In this document: positions 7,622-16,635 of the stretch, in pieces
How positions within the stretch are numbered: the first letter of the stretch is position 1
Layout of the letters: each line of letters opens with the position of its first letter
From: Szabonella alba
GTDB taxonomy: Bacteria; Pseudomonadota; Alphaproteobacteria; Rhodobacterales; Rhodobacteraceae
Assembly: GCF_016765775.1 (NCBI RefSeq)
Contig: NZ_JAESVN010000001.1
Span: 868,001 to 932,000 of the forward strand
Direction: 5' to 3'
DNA: 64,000 nucleotides
Program-made: the position numbers and the translations under genes
The notes under the pieces: generated by a model
Told to the model about the DNA's origin: nothing
Databases searched by the model: none
What the model saw: the letters and a program-made list of their open reading frames with translations, nothing else

Positions 7622-8550
7622 TGGCGGTGATCTATGACAGGGTTGCACTGATCGGGCTGGGGCTGATCGCCTCCTCCATGGCGCATGCGATGCGGGCTGC
7701 TGGGCTGGCCGGTGAAATCGTTGGCTATGCGCGTTCGGCCGAGACCCGCGCCATCGCGCGGGAGTTGTTCTGCGACCGTGTCTGCGACACGGCGGCCGGG
7801 GCGGTGGCCGGGGCCGATCTGGTGGTGCTGGCCGTGCCGGTGGGTGCTATGGCCGAGATTGCCGCCGAGATCGCGCCGCATCTGGCCCCGGGGGCGACCG
7901 TGACCGATGTCGGTTCGGTCAAGCAGGCGGTGATCGACGCCGTGGCCCCGCTGATGCCCGAAGGCGTGCATTTCATCGCGGGCCACCCCATTGCCGGGAC
8001 CGAACATTCCGGCCCGCGTTCGGGCTTTGCCACGCTGTTTCGCAACCGCTGGTGGCTGCTGACCCCCGGTGAGGGGGCGGATGCCGATGCGGTTGCGCGA
8101 TTGCGCGGCCTGTGTGAGGCGATGGGCGCCAAGGTCGATGAGATGGAGCCCGCGCATCATGATCTTGTGCTGGCCGTGACCAGCCATACGCCACATCTGA
8201 TTGCCTATACGATGGTGGGGGTCGCCGATGACCTGCGCCGCGTGACCGATAGCGAGGTCATCAAGTATTCGGCGGCGGGTTTCCGGGATTTCACCCGGAT
8301 TGCGGCCTCGGATCCGGTGATGTGGCGCGATGTCTTCCTGACCAACAAGGAGGCGACGCTGGATATTCTGGGCCGTTTCACCGAGGAGCTTTTTGCCCTG
8401 CAACGCGCGATCCGGCTGGGTGACGGCGCGCATCTGCAGGAGTATTTCACCCGCACCCGGGCCATCCGGCGCAGCATCATCGAGGCTGGGCAGGATACAT
8501 CCGCCCCCGATTTCGGCCGAGCCGTGTCGGAGGGTGTTCCGGGCGAATGA
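7621..8550 (+). CDS. tyrA: Prephenate/arogenate dehydrogenase
   Basis: 309 residues. Residues 8-40 are an NAD(P)-binding Rossmann start (VALIGLGLIASSMAHAMRAAG). The conserved prephenate dehydrogenase segments TDVGSVKQ, FIAGHPIAGTEHSGP and LAVTSHTPHLIAY, with active-site His residues, are present. It oxidatively decarboxylates prephenate (or arogenate) toward tyrosine. The hisC stop TGA and the tyrA ATG share one base. The downstream extensin-family gene overlaps its end by ATGA, so three genes appear co-translated. There is no fused chorismate mutase or ACT domain. NAD versus NADP and prephenate versus arogenate preference cannot be decided from sequence reading alone. Confidence 0.94.
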   Translation: MAVIYDRVALIGLGLIASSMAHAMRAAGLAGEIVGYARSAETRAIARELFCDRVCDTAAGAVAGADLVVLAVPVGAMAEIAAEIAPHLAPGATVTDVGSVKQAVIDAVAPLMPEGVHFIAGHPIAGTEHSGPRSGFATLFRNRWWLLTPGEGADADAVARLRGLCEAMGAKVDEMEPAHHDLVLAVTSHTPHLIAYTMVGVADDLRRVTDSEVIKYSAAGFRDFTRIAASDPVMWRDVFLTNKEATLDILGRFTEELFALQRAIRLGDGAHLQEYFTRTRAIRRSIIEAGQDTSAPDFGRAVSEGVPGE

Positions 8551-9569
8551 AGGGCAAGGCGCTGATCGGACTGGGGTTTCTGCTGGCATTCGCCGTGCCT
8601 GTCCTGTCGGATATACCGCGCCCCGAACCCCGCCCGGCCGAACTGGCCGCCCCTGAGGCAGCAACTGCGCCAGAGCGTTCTGTGCCGACGGCCTCGACAG
8701 GTGCAGCGGTCGCGTCAGAGGGTTCACCGCAACGATCCATCCGGCCCCCGCGCCGCAAGGCGGATGCCGCCGAAGCCAGCTCCGCCGCCCCCTCCGACCG
8801 GGCGCCGCCGTCAGAGACACAGGCAATGCGGGCCACGATGAACGCCGCCGCCCTGCCGCTGCGCAGCATCCGCCCGCCGCCGCGCCCTGCTGCTGCCATC
8901 GCCGCCGCCGCCGCGCAGCGCCAGACGCAGCAACGCGCTGCCGCCGCACAACCCGCCGCCCCCGCGCCACCCGAATCCCGTTCCGCGCCGCGCGGCAATA
9001 TCTTCAGCGCGATCTTCGGCGGCGGGCGCAAATCCGAGCCGCAGCGCAGCAGGCGCGGCTCGGTCTGCGGCGATCCGGCGATCCGGGGCGAAAGCGTGCC
9101 GCGCATCACCGGCCGGGTCGGGGGCTGCGGTATCGAAGAACCTGTGCGCGTGACCGAGGTGGATGGCGTGCGCCTGTCGACCGCCGCGACACTGGATTGC
9201 GACACCGCCAAGGCGCTGCGGTTCTGGGTGACGAACGGGTTGAAACCCGCCTTCGGGCGCAATGAGGTCTCAACCCTGCGCATCGCCGCGCACTATGCCT
9301 GCCGCACCCGCAACAACCGCCCCGGCGCGCGGATCAGCGAACATGGGCGTGGCAAGGCGATCGACATTGCGTCGATCATTCTGGCGGATGGGCGGGAAAT
9401 CAGCATCCTGCGCGATTATCGCAGCCGGGCAGGGGCGCCGGTCCGGCAGGCGCATAAGGCCGCCTGCGGACCGTTCGGCACCACGCTGGGCCCCGGGTCA
9501 GACCGCTATCACAACGATCATCTGCATTTCGACACGGCCAGTCACCGCAGTGGACCCTATTGCCGCTGA
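8547..9569 (+). CDS. Extensin-like C-terminal domain protein (exported, DD-peptidase-like fold)
   Basis: 340 residues. A signal peptide covers about 1-21 (MKGKALIGLGFLLAFAVPVLS). Residues 22-155 are low-complexity Pro/Ala/Arg-rich. The extensin-family domain runs about 170-340: GDPAIRGESVPRI, then SEHGRGKAIDIASI and YHNDHLHFDTA, whose His/Asp pattern resembles the zinc site of M15-type peptidases, with paired Cys residues (for example CGDP, CGIEE, CDTAK, ACRTR). The family is common in alphaproteobacteria and a cell-wall peptidase role is inferred. It is coupled to tyrA by a 4-base overlap. Confidence 0.85.
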   Translation: MKGKALIGLGFLLAFAVPVLSDIPRPEPRPAELAAPEAATAPERSVPTASTGAAVASEGSPQRSIRPPRRKADAAEASSAAPSDRAPPSETQAMRATMNAAALPLRSIRPPPRPAAAIAAAAAQRQTQQRAAAAQPAAPAPPESRSAPRGNIFSAIFGGGRKSEPQRSRRGSVCGDPAIRGESVPRITGRVGGCGIEEPVRVTEVDGVRLSTAATLDCDTAKALRFWVTNGLKPAFGRNEVSTLRIAAHYACRTRNNRPGARISEHGRGKAIDIASIILADGREISILRDYRSRAGAPVRQAHKAACGPFGTTLGPGSDRYHNDHLHFDTASHRSGPYCR

Positions 9570-9596
9570 GCGCACGCCCCGGGGGGGTGTGCCCGG

Positions 9597-10565
9597 TCAG
9601 TTGAACCGCAGCGGCGGCCCGACCGGGATGCCAGCGACAGAAATGCCCTGCGCGGCAAGCCGGAGCGGCAGTTCCACCGCGTTCCGGCTGCCCGAGGTCA
9701 GCGACAAGACCTGACCGACACGGCGCAGCCCCGTCAGGCTGTCTGTCGGGACCAGCCCCATTTCGGCCAGCCGGTCGAGGGCTGCCGACCAGTTTTCCAG
9801 CCGCAGCGTCACATCGCCCACGGCATAGCCCGCCGCATCTGTCTCGACACGGCCCCGCGCGAAGGCCGAAACCTCCCCCCAGTTCAGGATCGCCTCGCGC
9901 AGGTCCAGCGCGGTGACCGCAGGGCGCTTGGTCAGCGCATCGCGGTCCAGCGGCCCTGACAGCGTCACCCGCCCGTCCAGTCGCGCCATATCAATCCGCG
10001 CGGCAGCCGAGCCGCCCTCAAGCGCGATGCCCTCGGCCTCAAGTCCGATGCGGTGACTGAGCGGATCGGCGGGGTCAATCTCGCTGGCAAGGCGCAGGCT
10101 TTGCAGCGTCAGGGGCGGCGTGCCTTGCGGCGACAGCCGCACCCCGTCCCCGGCGGCGGTGCTGCGTTGCAGGGTCAGGGCCAGCCCCGGTTCCACAACG
10201 ACCGAGGCCTGCAGTTTTTCGGCCTCAACCGTGACGGGCTGGCCCCGCAGGGTCAGGGTCTGGCGCGGCGGGAAGGCCGCGATCACATGCCATGGCCTGT
10301 AGCTGAGGCTGAAGATCTGCAGGAATTCGGCCTCCCATCCCCAGCCCGCGCGCGGATCGGCAAGGCGTGGCTCGGTCAGCGTCAGATCAAATCGGTTGGG
10401 AAAGCCTGCAACCTCAAGCCCCTGTTCGCCGGCCTCCAGACCGGCGGCCGATTGCGCCGCGATCCAGTCGCGGGCAAAGCGTTCGGCGGCATGCGCCCCG
10501 ATGAACCAGTACCCGCACCAGCCCAGCCCCGCGATCAGCACCAGTCGCAACATCCAGCGGATCAT
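9597..10565 (-). CDS. DUF2125 family envelope protein
   Basis: 322 residues from the ATG at 10565; the upstream in-frame 103 residues are antisense-like and have no start context. Residues 3-20 are a single N-terminal hydrophobic segment (WMLRLVLIAGLGWCGYWF), a signal anchor or signal peptide. The rest has repeated beta-strand patterns (TLTEPRLADP, LTLRGQPVTVEAEKL, VTLRLENWSAAL) as in AsmA-like or lipid-transfer-like periplasmic proteins. It matches what is known of alphaproteobacterial DUF2125 proteins in length and the PxRFDL motif near residue 58. Function is unknown. It is divergent from the ChaC-like gene. Confidence 0.7.
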   Translation of the reverse strand: MIRWMLRLVLIAGLGWCGYWFIGAHAAERFARDWIAAQSAAGLEAGEQGLEVAGFPNRFDLTLTEPRLADPRAGWGWEAEFLQIFSLSYRPWHVIAAFPPRQTLTLRGQPVTVEAEKLQASVVVEPGLALTLQRSTAAGDGVRLSPQGTPPLTLQSLRLASEIDPADPLSHRIGLEAEGIALEGGSAAARIDMARLDGRVTLSGPLDRDALTKRPAVTALDLREAILNWGEVSAFARGRVETDAAGYAVGDVTLRLENWSAALDRLAEMGLVPTDSLTGLRRVGQVLSLTSGSRNAVELPLRLAAQGISVAGIPVGPPLRFN

Positions 10566-10630
10566 CCCGGCCCCCCTTTTCAATCCTTCTGCGCTGTTAT
10601 CTACAGGGCCGCAAAGAGGAGGGCCAGAAG

Positions 10631-11179
10631 ATGCGCAGACCGCTTTGGGTTTTCGGCTATGGGTCGCTGATCTGGAACCCGGAATTTCCCGTCGCCGAAC
10701 AGCGCATCGCGCGGCTTCCGGGCTGGCATCGCAGTTTCTGCATGCGCTCCATCCACCACCGCGGCAGCGAGGCCGAGCCCGGCCTTGTGCTGGCGCTGGA
10801 CCGGGCGGCGGGTGCGCATTGCGCGGGCGTGGCCTTCCGGGTTGTCGAAGGGGCCGAGGCGGATACGCTGACACTGTTGCGGGAACGCGAACTGATTTCC
10901 TCGGCCTATCTTGAGGACTGGCTGCCGGTGCATTTTGCCGATGGCGACGGGGTCGTCGCGCTGACCTATGTGATCGACCGCGCCCATGGGCAATATTGCG
11001 GCGGGATAGCGCTGGAGGAACAGGCGCAGATCATCGCAGCGGCCGTGGGCGGGCGGGGGCCGAACCGCGATTATCTTTACAACACTGCCGGACATCTGGG
11101 CGAACTGGGCATCGGTGATGCCGATCTGGAATGGCTGGCCGCGCGCGTGCGGGAAATCGGAACCAGCCAGAAGACTTGA
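10631..11179 (+). CDS. chaC: ChaC-type gamma-glutamylcyclotransferase
   Basis: 182 residues. The opening WVFGYGSLIWNPEFP is the family's YGSL nucleotide-like loop. The central RERELISSAY contains the expected catalytic Glu, and the late GRGPNRDYLYNTAGHLGELGI is a conserved block. ChaC-family enzymes release 5-oxoproline from glutathione, giving Cys-Gly. The start ATG at 10631 has AGGAGGG upstream. It is followed 83 bases later by the MotA-like gene; whether they are cotranscribed is unclear. Confidence 0.9.
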   Translation: MRRPLWVFGYGSLIWNPEFPVAEQRIARLPGWHRSFCMRSIHHRGSEAEPGLVLALDRAAGAHCAGVAFRVVEGAEADTLTLLRERELISSAYLEDWLPVHFADGDGVVALTYVIDRAHGQYCGGIALEEQAQIIAAAVGGRGPNRDYLYNTAGHLGELGIGDADLEWLAARVREIGTSQKT

Positions 11180-11262
11180 ACGAAAACCGCACGTTTGGCG
11201 GTTGGCAGCGCGGCTGCGCGCGCCTATCGTGGGCGCGTCAGACAGAAGGGTCTACCCGAGGA

Positions 11263-12486
11263 ATGGACAGGACCACCACCGCCGAGGCCGAGCCGTCCTT
11301 TACCCAGCCCATTCGCCAGATCGTGCTCATGCTGATCGTGGGCGGGCTGGTGATTGCGGGCGCATGGGTTGTCTGGGCGCGCGTCGCGGATGTGTTTCTG
11401 GCCAATATCTGGCTGAACGGCTTTATCGGCTGCGTTTTCGTGCTGGGGGTTCTGGCCTGTTTCTGGCAGGTCTGGCAATTGATGCAATCGGTCCTGTGGA
11501 TCGAACAGGTCGCCCGTCGCACCGATCAAAGCCTTGTCGCGCCGCGCCTTCTGGCGCCGCTGGCTGCCTTGTTGCGTTCCCGCGGGGCGCGGATGCAGAT
11601 TTCGGCCACCTCGGCCCGGTCGATCCTTGATTCCGTGGGCACGCGGATCGACGAGGCGCGCGACATCACGCGCTATATCGTCAACCTGCTGATCTTTCTG
11701 GGCCTGTTGGGCACGTTTTACGGGCTGGCGACCACGGTTCCCGCCGTGGTCGACACGATCCGCAATCTGGCCCCGCAAGAGGGGGAAACCGGGCTTCAGG
11801 TCTTTGACAAGCTGATGGGCGGGCTTGAGGCGCAGCTGGGCGGGATGGGCACGGCCTTTTCGTCCTCCCTGCTGGGGCTGGCGGGATCACTGGTCGTGGG
11901 CTTGCTGGAACTTTTCGCGGGCCATGGCCAGAACCGGTTTTACCGTGAGCTTGAGGAATGGCTGTCCTCGATCACGCGGTTCGGTTTCATCGCCGGGGAT
12001 GCCGAAGGGGCGGCCGAGGGCGCGGGGGCGGGCGACAGCGGCGCGATGGTGGCGGTTCTGGACCGGATGGCGCGGCAGATGGAGGGCTTGCAGGCACTGC
12101 AATCTGGGGCCGAGGCGGGCCGCGCGCGGCTTGAGGAACGTCTGGACGTGCTGGCGCAGGCGCTGCTGCAATTCTCGGACAGCAACGCGGTCGGAACCGG
12201 CCATATGGAGCAACTGGTGGCGCTGGCCGCCGAACGCGGGGCGGCACAGGACCGTCTGGCCGGCGCGCAGGAGGATCTGGCGGCACGGCTGGCGAAACTG
12301 GCCGAAGAGGGTGGCACCGATGCCGAAAGCCGGATGCGGCTGCGGTCCATCGACGTGCAGCTTCTGCGCATCCTTGAGGAACTTTCTGCCGGGCGGCAGG
12401 AAAGCGTGACCGATCTGCGCGGCGATATTGCGGCGCTGACGACGGCGGTGCGGCAGTTGACACGCTCTGCCGCGCCAAGGGCGTAG
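11263..12486 (+). CDS. MotA/TolQ/ExbB-like proton-channel protein
   Basis: 407 residues from the ATG at 11263 (CCGAGGA upstream). Four membrane segments are visible: about 17-40 (IVLMLIVGGLVIAGAWVVW), 50-70 (LNGFIGCVFVLGVLACFW), 136-165 (YIVNLLIFLGLLGTFYGLA) and 190-215 (GTAFSSSLLGLAGSLVVGLLEL). The TM3/TM4 sequences (LGLLGTFYGLA, MGTAFSSSLLGLAGSL) are characteristic of MotA/ExbB subunits. The C-terminal about 175 residues are a long charged helix with repeated Leu/Ala. It precedes its MotB-like partner by 4 bases. These pairs form pentamer/dimer proton-driven complexes in the inner membrane. No flagellar, tol or ton gene is near. Confidence 0.85.
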   Translation: MDRTTTAEAEPSFTQPIRQIVLMLIVGGLVIAGAWVVWARVADVFLANIWLNGFIGCVFVLGVLACFWQVWQLMQSVLWIEQVARRTDQSLVAPRLLAPLAALLRSRGARMQISATSARSILDSVGTRIDEARDITRYIVNLLIFLGLLGTFYGLATTVPAVVDTIRNLAPQEGETGLQVFDKLMGGLEAQLGGMGTAFSSSLLGLAGSLVVGLLELFAGHGQNRFYRELEEWLSSITRFGFIAGDAEGAAEGAGAGDSGAMVAVLDRMARQMEGLQALQSGAEAGRARLEERLDVLAQALLQFSDSNAVGTGHMEQLVALAAERGAAQDRLAGAQEDLAARLAKLAEEGGTDAESRMRLRSIDVQLLRILEELSAGRQESVTDLRGDIAALTTAVRQLTRSAAPRA

Positions 12487-12490
12487 CGCC

Positions 12491-14476
12491 ATGGCGCTGT
12501 CGCGTCGCGGAGGGCGGTCTGAATCGGCAATCTGGCCGGGTTTCGTCGATGCGATGACGGCGCTCTTGCTGGTGCTGATGTTCGTGCTGTCGATCTTCAT
12601 GATCGTGCAGTCGGTCCTGCGCGATACCATCGACAGTCAGGGCAATGAACTGGATGCGCTGACCGGACAGGTGGCAGAACTGGCCGCAGCGCTGGGGCTG
12701 GAACGCCGCCGCGCCGAGGGGCTGGAGGCCGAGGTCGGGCGGCTGGGGTCAGATCTGGCGGCGGCGGCGGCGGAAGGGCAGGCGCAATCCGCGCTGATCG
12801 CCACGCTGACCGGGCAGCTTGCGGCGCGCGAGGCCGATCTGGATGCAGCAGGCGCGCAGATCGCGGATTTTGAATCGCAGGTGGCATCCCTGCTGGCTGA
12901 ACGCGACGCCGCGCGCGGCGAGGTCGGGGCACTGTCCGCCTCACTGGCCGAGCTTGAGGCCGCCGAGGCGCGGCTGATCTCGGGGCAGGAAGCACTGAAC
13001 CTTGCCCTTGCGCAGGCGCGCGAGGAGATTGACGCGGGCGCCGAGGCCGCGCGGCTGGCCGCAGCACGGCGTGAGGCGCTGGAGGCACTGACCGCCGATC
13101 TGCGCGCCGAGGTCGCCAGTGGCCAGGCGGATCTGGCGGCGATGCTGGCGCGGCTGGAAAGCGCCGAGACCAGCGCCGAAAGCCGTGCCGCCGAATTGTC
13201 ACGGCTGGCGCTGTTGCTGGACGGGGCCGAGGAAGGCGCCGCCATGCAGGCCGGGCGCATCGCCGAACTGGAGGCAGAACTTGCCGCAAGCCGTCTGGCA
13301 CAGGATCAGGCCAGCGCATTGCAGGGGCAGGTCACCGAACTGGAGGGCGCGCTGGATGCGGCCGAGGCCGCGCGACTGGCCGAGCTTGCCGCCGCCGCCG
13401 CCCTGCGGGAGCGGCTGGCGGGTCTGGAAAGCGAGATTTCCCGGACCGAGGCCGCCCGTCTGGCCGAACGCGCCGCCGCCGAGGCCCTGCGCCAGCGGCT
13501 GGAGCGTGCCGAGGCGCAACTGACCGAGGAAGAGGCGACCCGGCTTGCCGATGCCGCTGCCGCCGAGGCGCTGCGCGCCCGTCTGGCCGAGGCCGACAGC
13601 GAACTGACCGCCATGACGCTGGCGCTGGAAGAACAGCGCCGCCGCGCCGAAGAAACGCTGACCCTGCTGGCGGCGGCCCGGACCGAGGCCGCGCGCGCAA
13701 CCACCGGCGCCGAAGAACGCGAGGCGAGGCTGGCGGCCGCGCGTGAGGCACTGACGACGGAACAGGCGAAATCTGACGAGGCCGCGCGGCGCATGGCGCT
13801 ATTGAACGAACAGATCGCAGCGCTGCGGGGGCAGTTGGGTCAGTTGCAGGCGCTGCTGGATGATGCCGAAGCCCGCGATGTTGCCGCCAATGTGCGGCTG
13901 GAAATGCTGGGCGGGCAGTTGAATGCCGCCCTTGCACAGGCCGCTGCCGACCAGCGCCGCCGCGCCGAACTGGAAGAGGCCGAGCGCCGCAGGCTGGAGG
14001 CCGAGGCCGAACGGCTGGAAACCTTCCGGTCCGAATTCTTCGGCCAGTTGCGCGCGGTGCTGGCCGGGCGTGATGGCGTGCGCATCGTTGGCGACCGTTT
14101 TGTGTTTTCGTCAGAAGTGCTGTTCAATCCCGGTTCGGCCGATCTGGCCCCCGAGGGACGCGCGCAGATCGCGGGAGTGGTGGCAACGCTTTCCGAAATC
14201 GCGGATCAGATCCCGCCCGGCATCGACTGGATCATCCGGGTGGATGGCCATACCGACAATGTGCCGCTGTCGGGTTTTGGGGAATTTCAGGATAACTGGC
14301 AGCTCAGTCAGGCGCGGGCGCTGTCGGTCGTGCGCTACATGCAGCAGGATCTGGGATTCCCGCCGGGTCGCATGGCCGCGACGGGGTTTGGCGAATGGCA
14401 GCCCGTTGCCCCGGGCGACAGTGCCGACGCGCGGGCACAAAACCGCCGGATCGAGCTGAAACTGACCGAACGCTGA
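12491..14476 (+). CDS. MotB-like OmpA-domain protein with very long coiled coil
   Basis: 661 residues. A single N-terminal membrane segment (about 17-42) begins WPGFVDAMTALLLVLMFVLS, and Asp20 fits the proton-binding Asp of MotB/ExbD. Residues about 50-520 are an almost uninterrupted Ala/Glu/Leu/Arg coiled coil. The OmpA-like peptidoglycan-binding domain is at about 535-661 (FSSEVLFNPGSADLAPEGRAQI, VDGHTDNVPLSG, NWQLSQARALSVVRYM, GFGEWQPV, AQNRRIELKL). MotB itself is about 300 residues, so the spacer is far longer than usual. With the MotA-like neighbour it should form a wall-spanning proton-driven machine of unknown output. The start ATG at 12491 has GGGCGTAG upstream and is close to the previous stop. 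Confidence 0.86.
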   Translation: MALSRRGGRSESAIWPGFVDAMTALLLVLMFVLSIFMIVQSVLRDTIDSQGNELDALTGQVAELAAALGLERRRAEGLEAEVGRLGSDLAAAAAEGQAQSALIATLTGQLAAREADLDAAGAQIADFESQVASLLAERDAARGEVGALSASLAELEAAEARLISGQEALNLALAQAREEIDAGAEAARLAAARREALEALTADLRAEVASGQADLAAMLARLESAETSAESRAAELSRLALLLDGAEEGAAMQAGRIAELEAELAASRLAQDQASALQGQVTELEGALDAAEAARLAELAAAAALRERLAGLESEISRTEAARLAERAAAEALRQRLERAEAQLTEEEATRLADAAAAEALRARLAEADSELTAMTLALEEQRRRAEETLTLLAAARTEAARATTGAEEREARLAAAREALTTEQAKSDEAARRMALLNEQIAALRGQLGQLQALLDDAEARDVAANVRLEMLGGQLNAALAQAAADQRRRAELEEAERRRLEAEAERLETFRSEFFGQLRAVLAGRDGVRIVGDRFVFSSEVLFNPGSADLAPEGRAQIAGVVATLSEIADQIPPGIDWIIRVDGHTDNVPLSGFGEFQDNWQLSQARALSVVRYMQQDLGFPPGRMAATGFGEWQPVAPGDSADARAQNRRIELKLTER

Positions 14477-14526
14477 GCGGGACGCGCCCCGGCAGACCAT
14501 GTCATCGGGTGAAACGGGGGCCCGCG

Positions 14527-15612
14527 TCAGCGCGGGGTGACGCGGTTCACATGGCCCATCTTGCGGCCGGGCCTGGCCTCGGGCTTGCCGTAAAGATGCA
14601 GGGCGGCATGGCGTTCGCCCGCGATGGCGGGGATCTTGGCGATATCGTCGCCGATCAGGTTTTCCATGACCACATCGGAATGGCGCGACCCGTCGCCCAG
14701 CGGCCAGCCGGTGATGGCGCGGATATGCTGTTCAAACTGATCCACCGCGCAGCCATTCTGCGTCCAATGGCCCGAATTATGGACCCGGGGCGCGATTTCA
14801 TTGACCAGAAGCCCCGCAGGGGTCACGAACAGCTCAACCCCCAGCACGCCGACATAATCCAGCGCGTTGAGGATCCGCGCCGCGATCAGCACCGCATCCG
14901 ACCGCTGCGCGGGCGACAGCCGGGCCGGAACCGTGGTGCGGCGCAGGATGCCTGCCTCATGCACATTCTCGCCGGGGTCGAAACAGGCCACCGATCCGTC
15001 CAGCCCGCGCGCGGCGATGACCGAAACCTCATGGCTGAAGCTGACAAAGCCTTCCAGCACCGCCGCAGCCCCCTGCATGGCGGCAAGGGCGGCCTCGGCC
15101 TGATCGGGCGCCATGATCCGGGCCTGCCCCTTGCCGTCATAGCCCAGTCGCGTGGTTTTCAGGATCGCGGGTGTGCCGATGGTTTTCAGCGCGACATCCA
15201 GATCGGCGCGGCTTTCGACGCGGGCATAGGGCGCTGTCGCCAGTCCCAGACCGTTCAGAAAGTCCTTTTCCGCGATCCGGTCCTGACTGATCGCAAGCGC
15301 CGGGCGGCAGGGCCGGATCGAGCGCAGGGCCTCAAGCAGGTCCAGCGCCTCGGTCGGGATATTCTCGAATTCATAGGTCACGACATCGACCGCCCCGGCA
15401 AATTCGGTCAAGGCCGTCGCATCGTCATAGCTGGCGGTCGTGACGCGACAGGCCACATCGCCCGCAGGCGGATTGGCGGCGGGTTCATAGATATGGCAGC
15501 GATAGCCCAGCCGTGCCGCCGCGACCGACAGCATGCGACCCAGTTGGCCGCCGCCCAGAATTCCGATCACCGAACCGGGGGGGAGGGGGCCGGGGGGAAG
15601 GGGGTCAGTCAT
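14527..15612 (-). CDS. purK: 5-(carboxyamino)imidazole ribonucleotide synthase
   Basis: 361 residues, ATP-grasp enzyme. N-terminal [21 protein letters not shown], then [10 protein letters not shown], the grasp loop [10 protein letters not shown], and the metal-binding [16 protein letters not shown]. It carboxylates AIR to N5-CAIR with ATP and bicarbonate in purine synthesis. The ATG at 15612 lies 8 bases inside the end of purE, so the pair is translationally coupled. Both are co-directional on the minus strand. Confidence 0.97.
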   Translation of the reverse strand: MTDPLPPGPLPPGSVIGILGGGQLGRMLSVAAARLGYRCHIYEPAANPPAGDVACRVTTASYDDATALTEFAGAVDVVTYEFENIPTEALDLLEALRSIRPCRPALAISQDRIAEKDFLNGLGLATAPYARVESRADLDVALKTIGTPAILKTTRLGYDGKGQARIMAPDQAEAALAAMQGAAAVLEGFVSFSHEVSVIAARGLDGSVACFDPGENVHEAGILRRTTVPARLSPAQRSDAVLIAARILNALDYVGVLGVELFVTPAGLLVNEIAPRVHNSGHWTQNGCAVDQFEQHIRAITGWPLGDGSRHSDVVMENLIGDDIAKIPAIAGERHAALHLYGKPEARPGRKMGHVNRVTPR

Positions 15613-16090
15613 CCTGCGGCTCCTCGGGGATCGACGCGGAAAGGGCCGCGCGCCACGCGTCCAGCCGCGCGGCAAGGGCGGGATCGTTCAGCGCAAGGAT
15701 CCCCGCCGCCATCAGCCCGGCATTGGCCGCCCCCGCCGCCCCGATGGCCATGGTTGCGACCGGAAAGCCCTTGGGCATCTGGACAATGGAATAAAGACTG
15801 TCGACACCCGACAGGGCACGCGTCTGCACCGGCACGCCGATCACCGGGATCCGGGTTTTCGAGGCCATCATGCCGGGCAGATGGGCCGCCCCGCCTGCGC
15901 CTGCGATGATCACCTTCAGCCCCCGGCCTGCGGCCTCACGCCCATAGGACCAGAGCCGGTCGGGCGTGCGGTGGGCCGAGACGATGCGGGCCTCATGGGG
16001 GATGCCCAACTCGTCAAGGATCAGCGCGGCCTCTTTCATCGTGGGCCAGTCCGACTGACTTCCCATGATGATTCCCACTTCGACTGCCAT
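15605..16090 (-). CDS. purE: N5-carboxyaminoimidazole ribonucleotide mutase
   Basis: 161 residues, normal for class I PurE. Motifs GSQSDWPTM (nucleotide-phosphate loop), SAHRTPDRL and [12 protein letters not shown] are intact. It moves the carboxylate of N5-CAIR to make CAIR, directly after PurK. The start ATG at 16090 is preceded on the minus strand by a purine-rich stretch. It is first of a two-gene purE-purK operon. Confidence 0.97.
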   Translation of the reverse strand: MAVEVGIIMGSQSDWPTMKEAALILDELGIPHEARIVSAHRTPDRLWSYGREAAGRGLKVIIAGAGGAAHLPGMMASKTRIPVIGVPVQTRALSGVDSLYSIVQMPKGFPVATMAIGAAGAANAGLMAAGILALNDPALAARLDAWRAALSASIPEEPQDD

Positions 16091-16288
16091 GCGCGATCCA
16101 GCCTCCGGTTGTCTGTCTGCGGCCCTGCGACGGCCCGTCCCGGACCTGTTGCAGGCCCGTCGCATAATTGAGCGCGCACTATAGCTTGGTGCGGGGCAGG
16201 GGCAAGGGCAGGCGGCGGCGGCGCGTCACTTCCGTGCCCCGCTTTGCCCGTCCTGCCGCCGAATGCGGCGCTGTTTGCCGTTTCCCGG

Positions 16289-16316
16289 TTGACTCCGCCC
16301 TGCGCGCGGGTAAAAG
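16289..16316 (+). promoter_or_regulatory. Candidate promoter of rpmG
   Basis: TTGACT (16289-16294), 16-base spacer, TAAAAG (16311-16316), 59 bases before the rpmG start. Confidence 0.5.
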
Positions 16317-16374
16317 GCGGGTTTCAAGGATTCCACCGGGGGCGCATTTCTCCGGGCTGAAGGAGATACGGGAA

Positions 16375-16542
16375 ATGGCGAAGCCGGCGACAATCAAGAT
16401 CCGTCTGAACTCGACGGCGGGAACGGGGCACTTCTATGTCACCAAGAAGAATGCCAAGTCGATGACCGAAAAGATGACGGTGCGCAAATATGATCCCGTC
16501 AAACGGGAGCATGTCGAATACAAGGAAGGCAAGATCAAGTAA
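16375..16542 (+). CDS. rpmG: 50S ribosomal protein L33
   Basis: 55 residues ([20 protein letters not shown], then [22 protein letters not shown]), the standard alphaproteobacterial L33 lacking the zinc-binding Cys pairs. It is a small basic protein of the large ribosomal subunit. AAGGAG lies 10 bases upstream. The gene is monocistronic, with its own promoter and terminator. Confidence 0.98.
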   Translation: MAKPATIKIRLNSTAGTGHFYVTKKNAKSMTEKMTVRKYDPVKREHVEYKEGKIK

Positions 16543-16566
16543 GATCTGCCCCTCCGCAAGGATCGG

Positions 16567-16594
16567 AAGGCCGCATCGAAAGATGCGGCCTTTT
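16567..16594 (+). terminator. Rho-independent terminator of rpmG
   Basis: AAGGCCGCATC-GAAA-GATGCGGCCTTTT: 11-bp stem, GAAA loop and T run, 24 bases after rpmG. It has the same AAGGCC/GAAA design as the rpsD terminator. Confidence 0.92.
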
Positions 16595-16635
16595 GCGTTG
16601 GGTTCCGGGCAGACAGAGAGGAAGAGGATAGGCCG

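Noticed and set aside
11263-14476. MotA/MotB-like pair considered as Zorya defence ZorAB
   Set aside because: No zorC, zorD or zorE neighbours. The long helical part is in the MotB-like protein, whereas the long tail in Zorya is in ZorA.
14395-15909. A 504-codon plus-strand frame across purK and purE
   Set aside because: It lies opposite two clearly conserved genes and has no recognisable domain or ribosome-binding site.
16091-16374. Promoter for purE on the minus strand
   Set aside because: TATAGT-like bases occur, but no convincing -35 at a standard distance was found.
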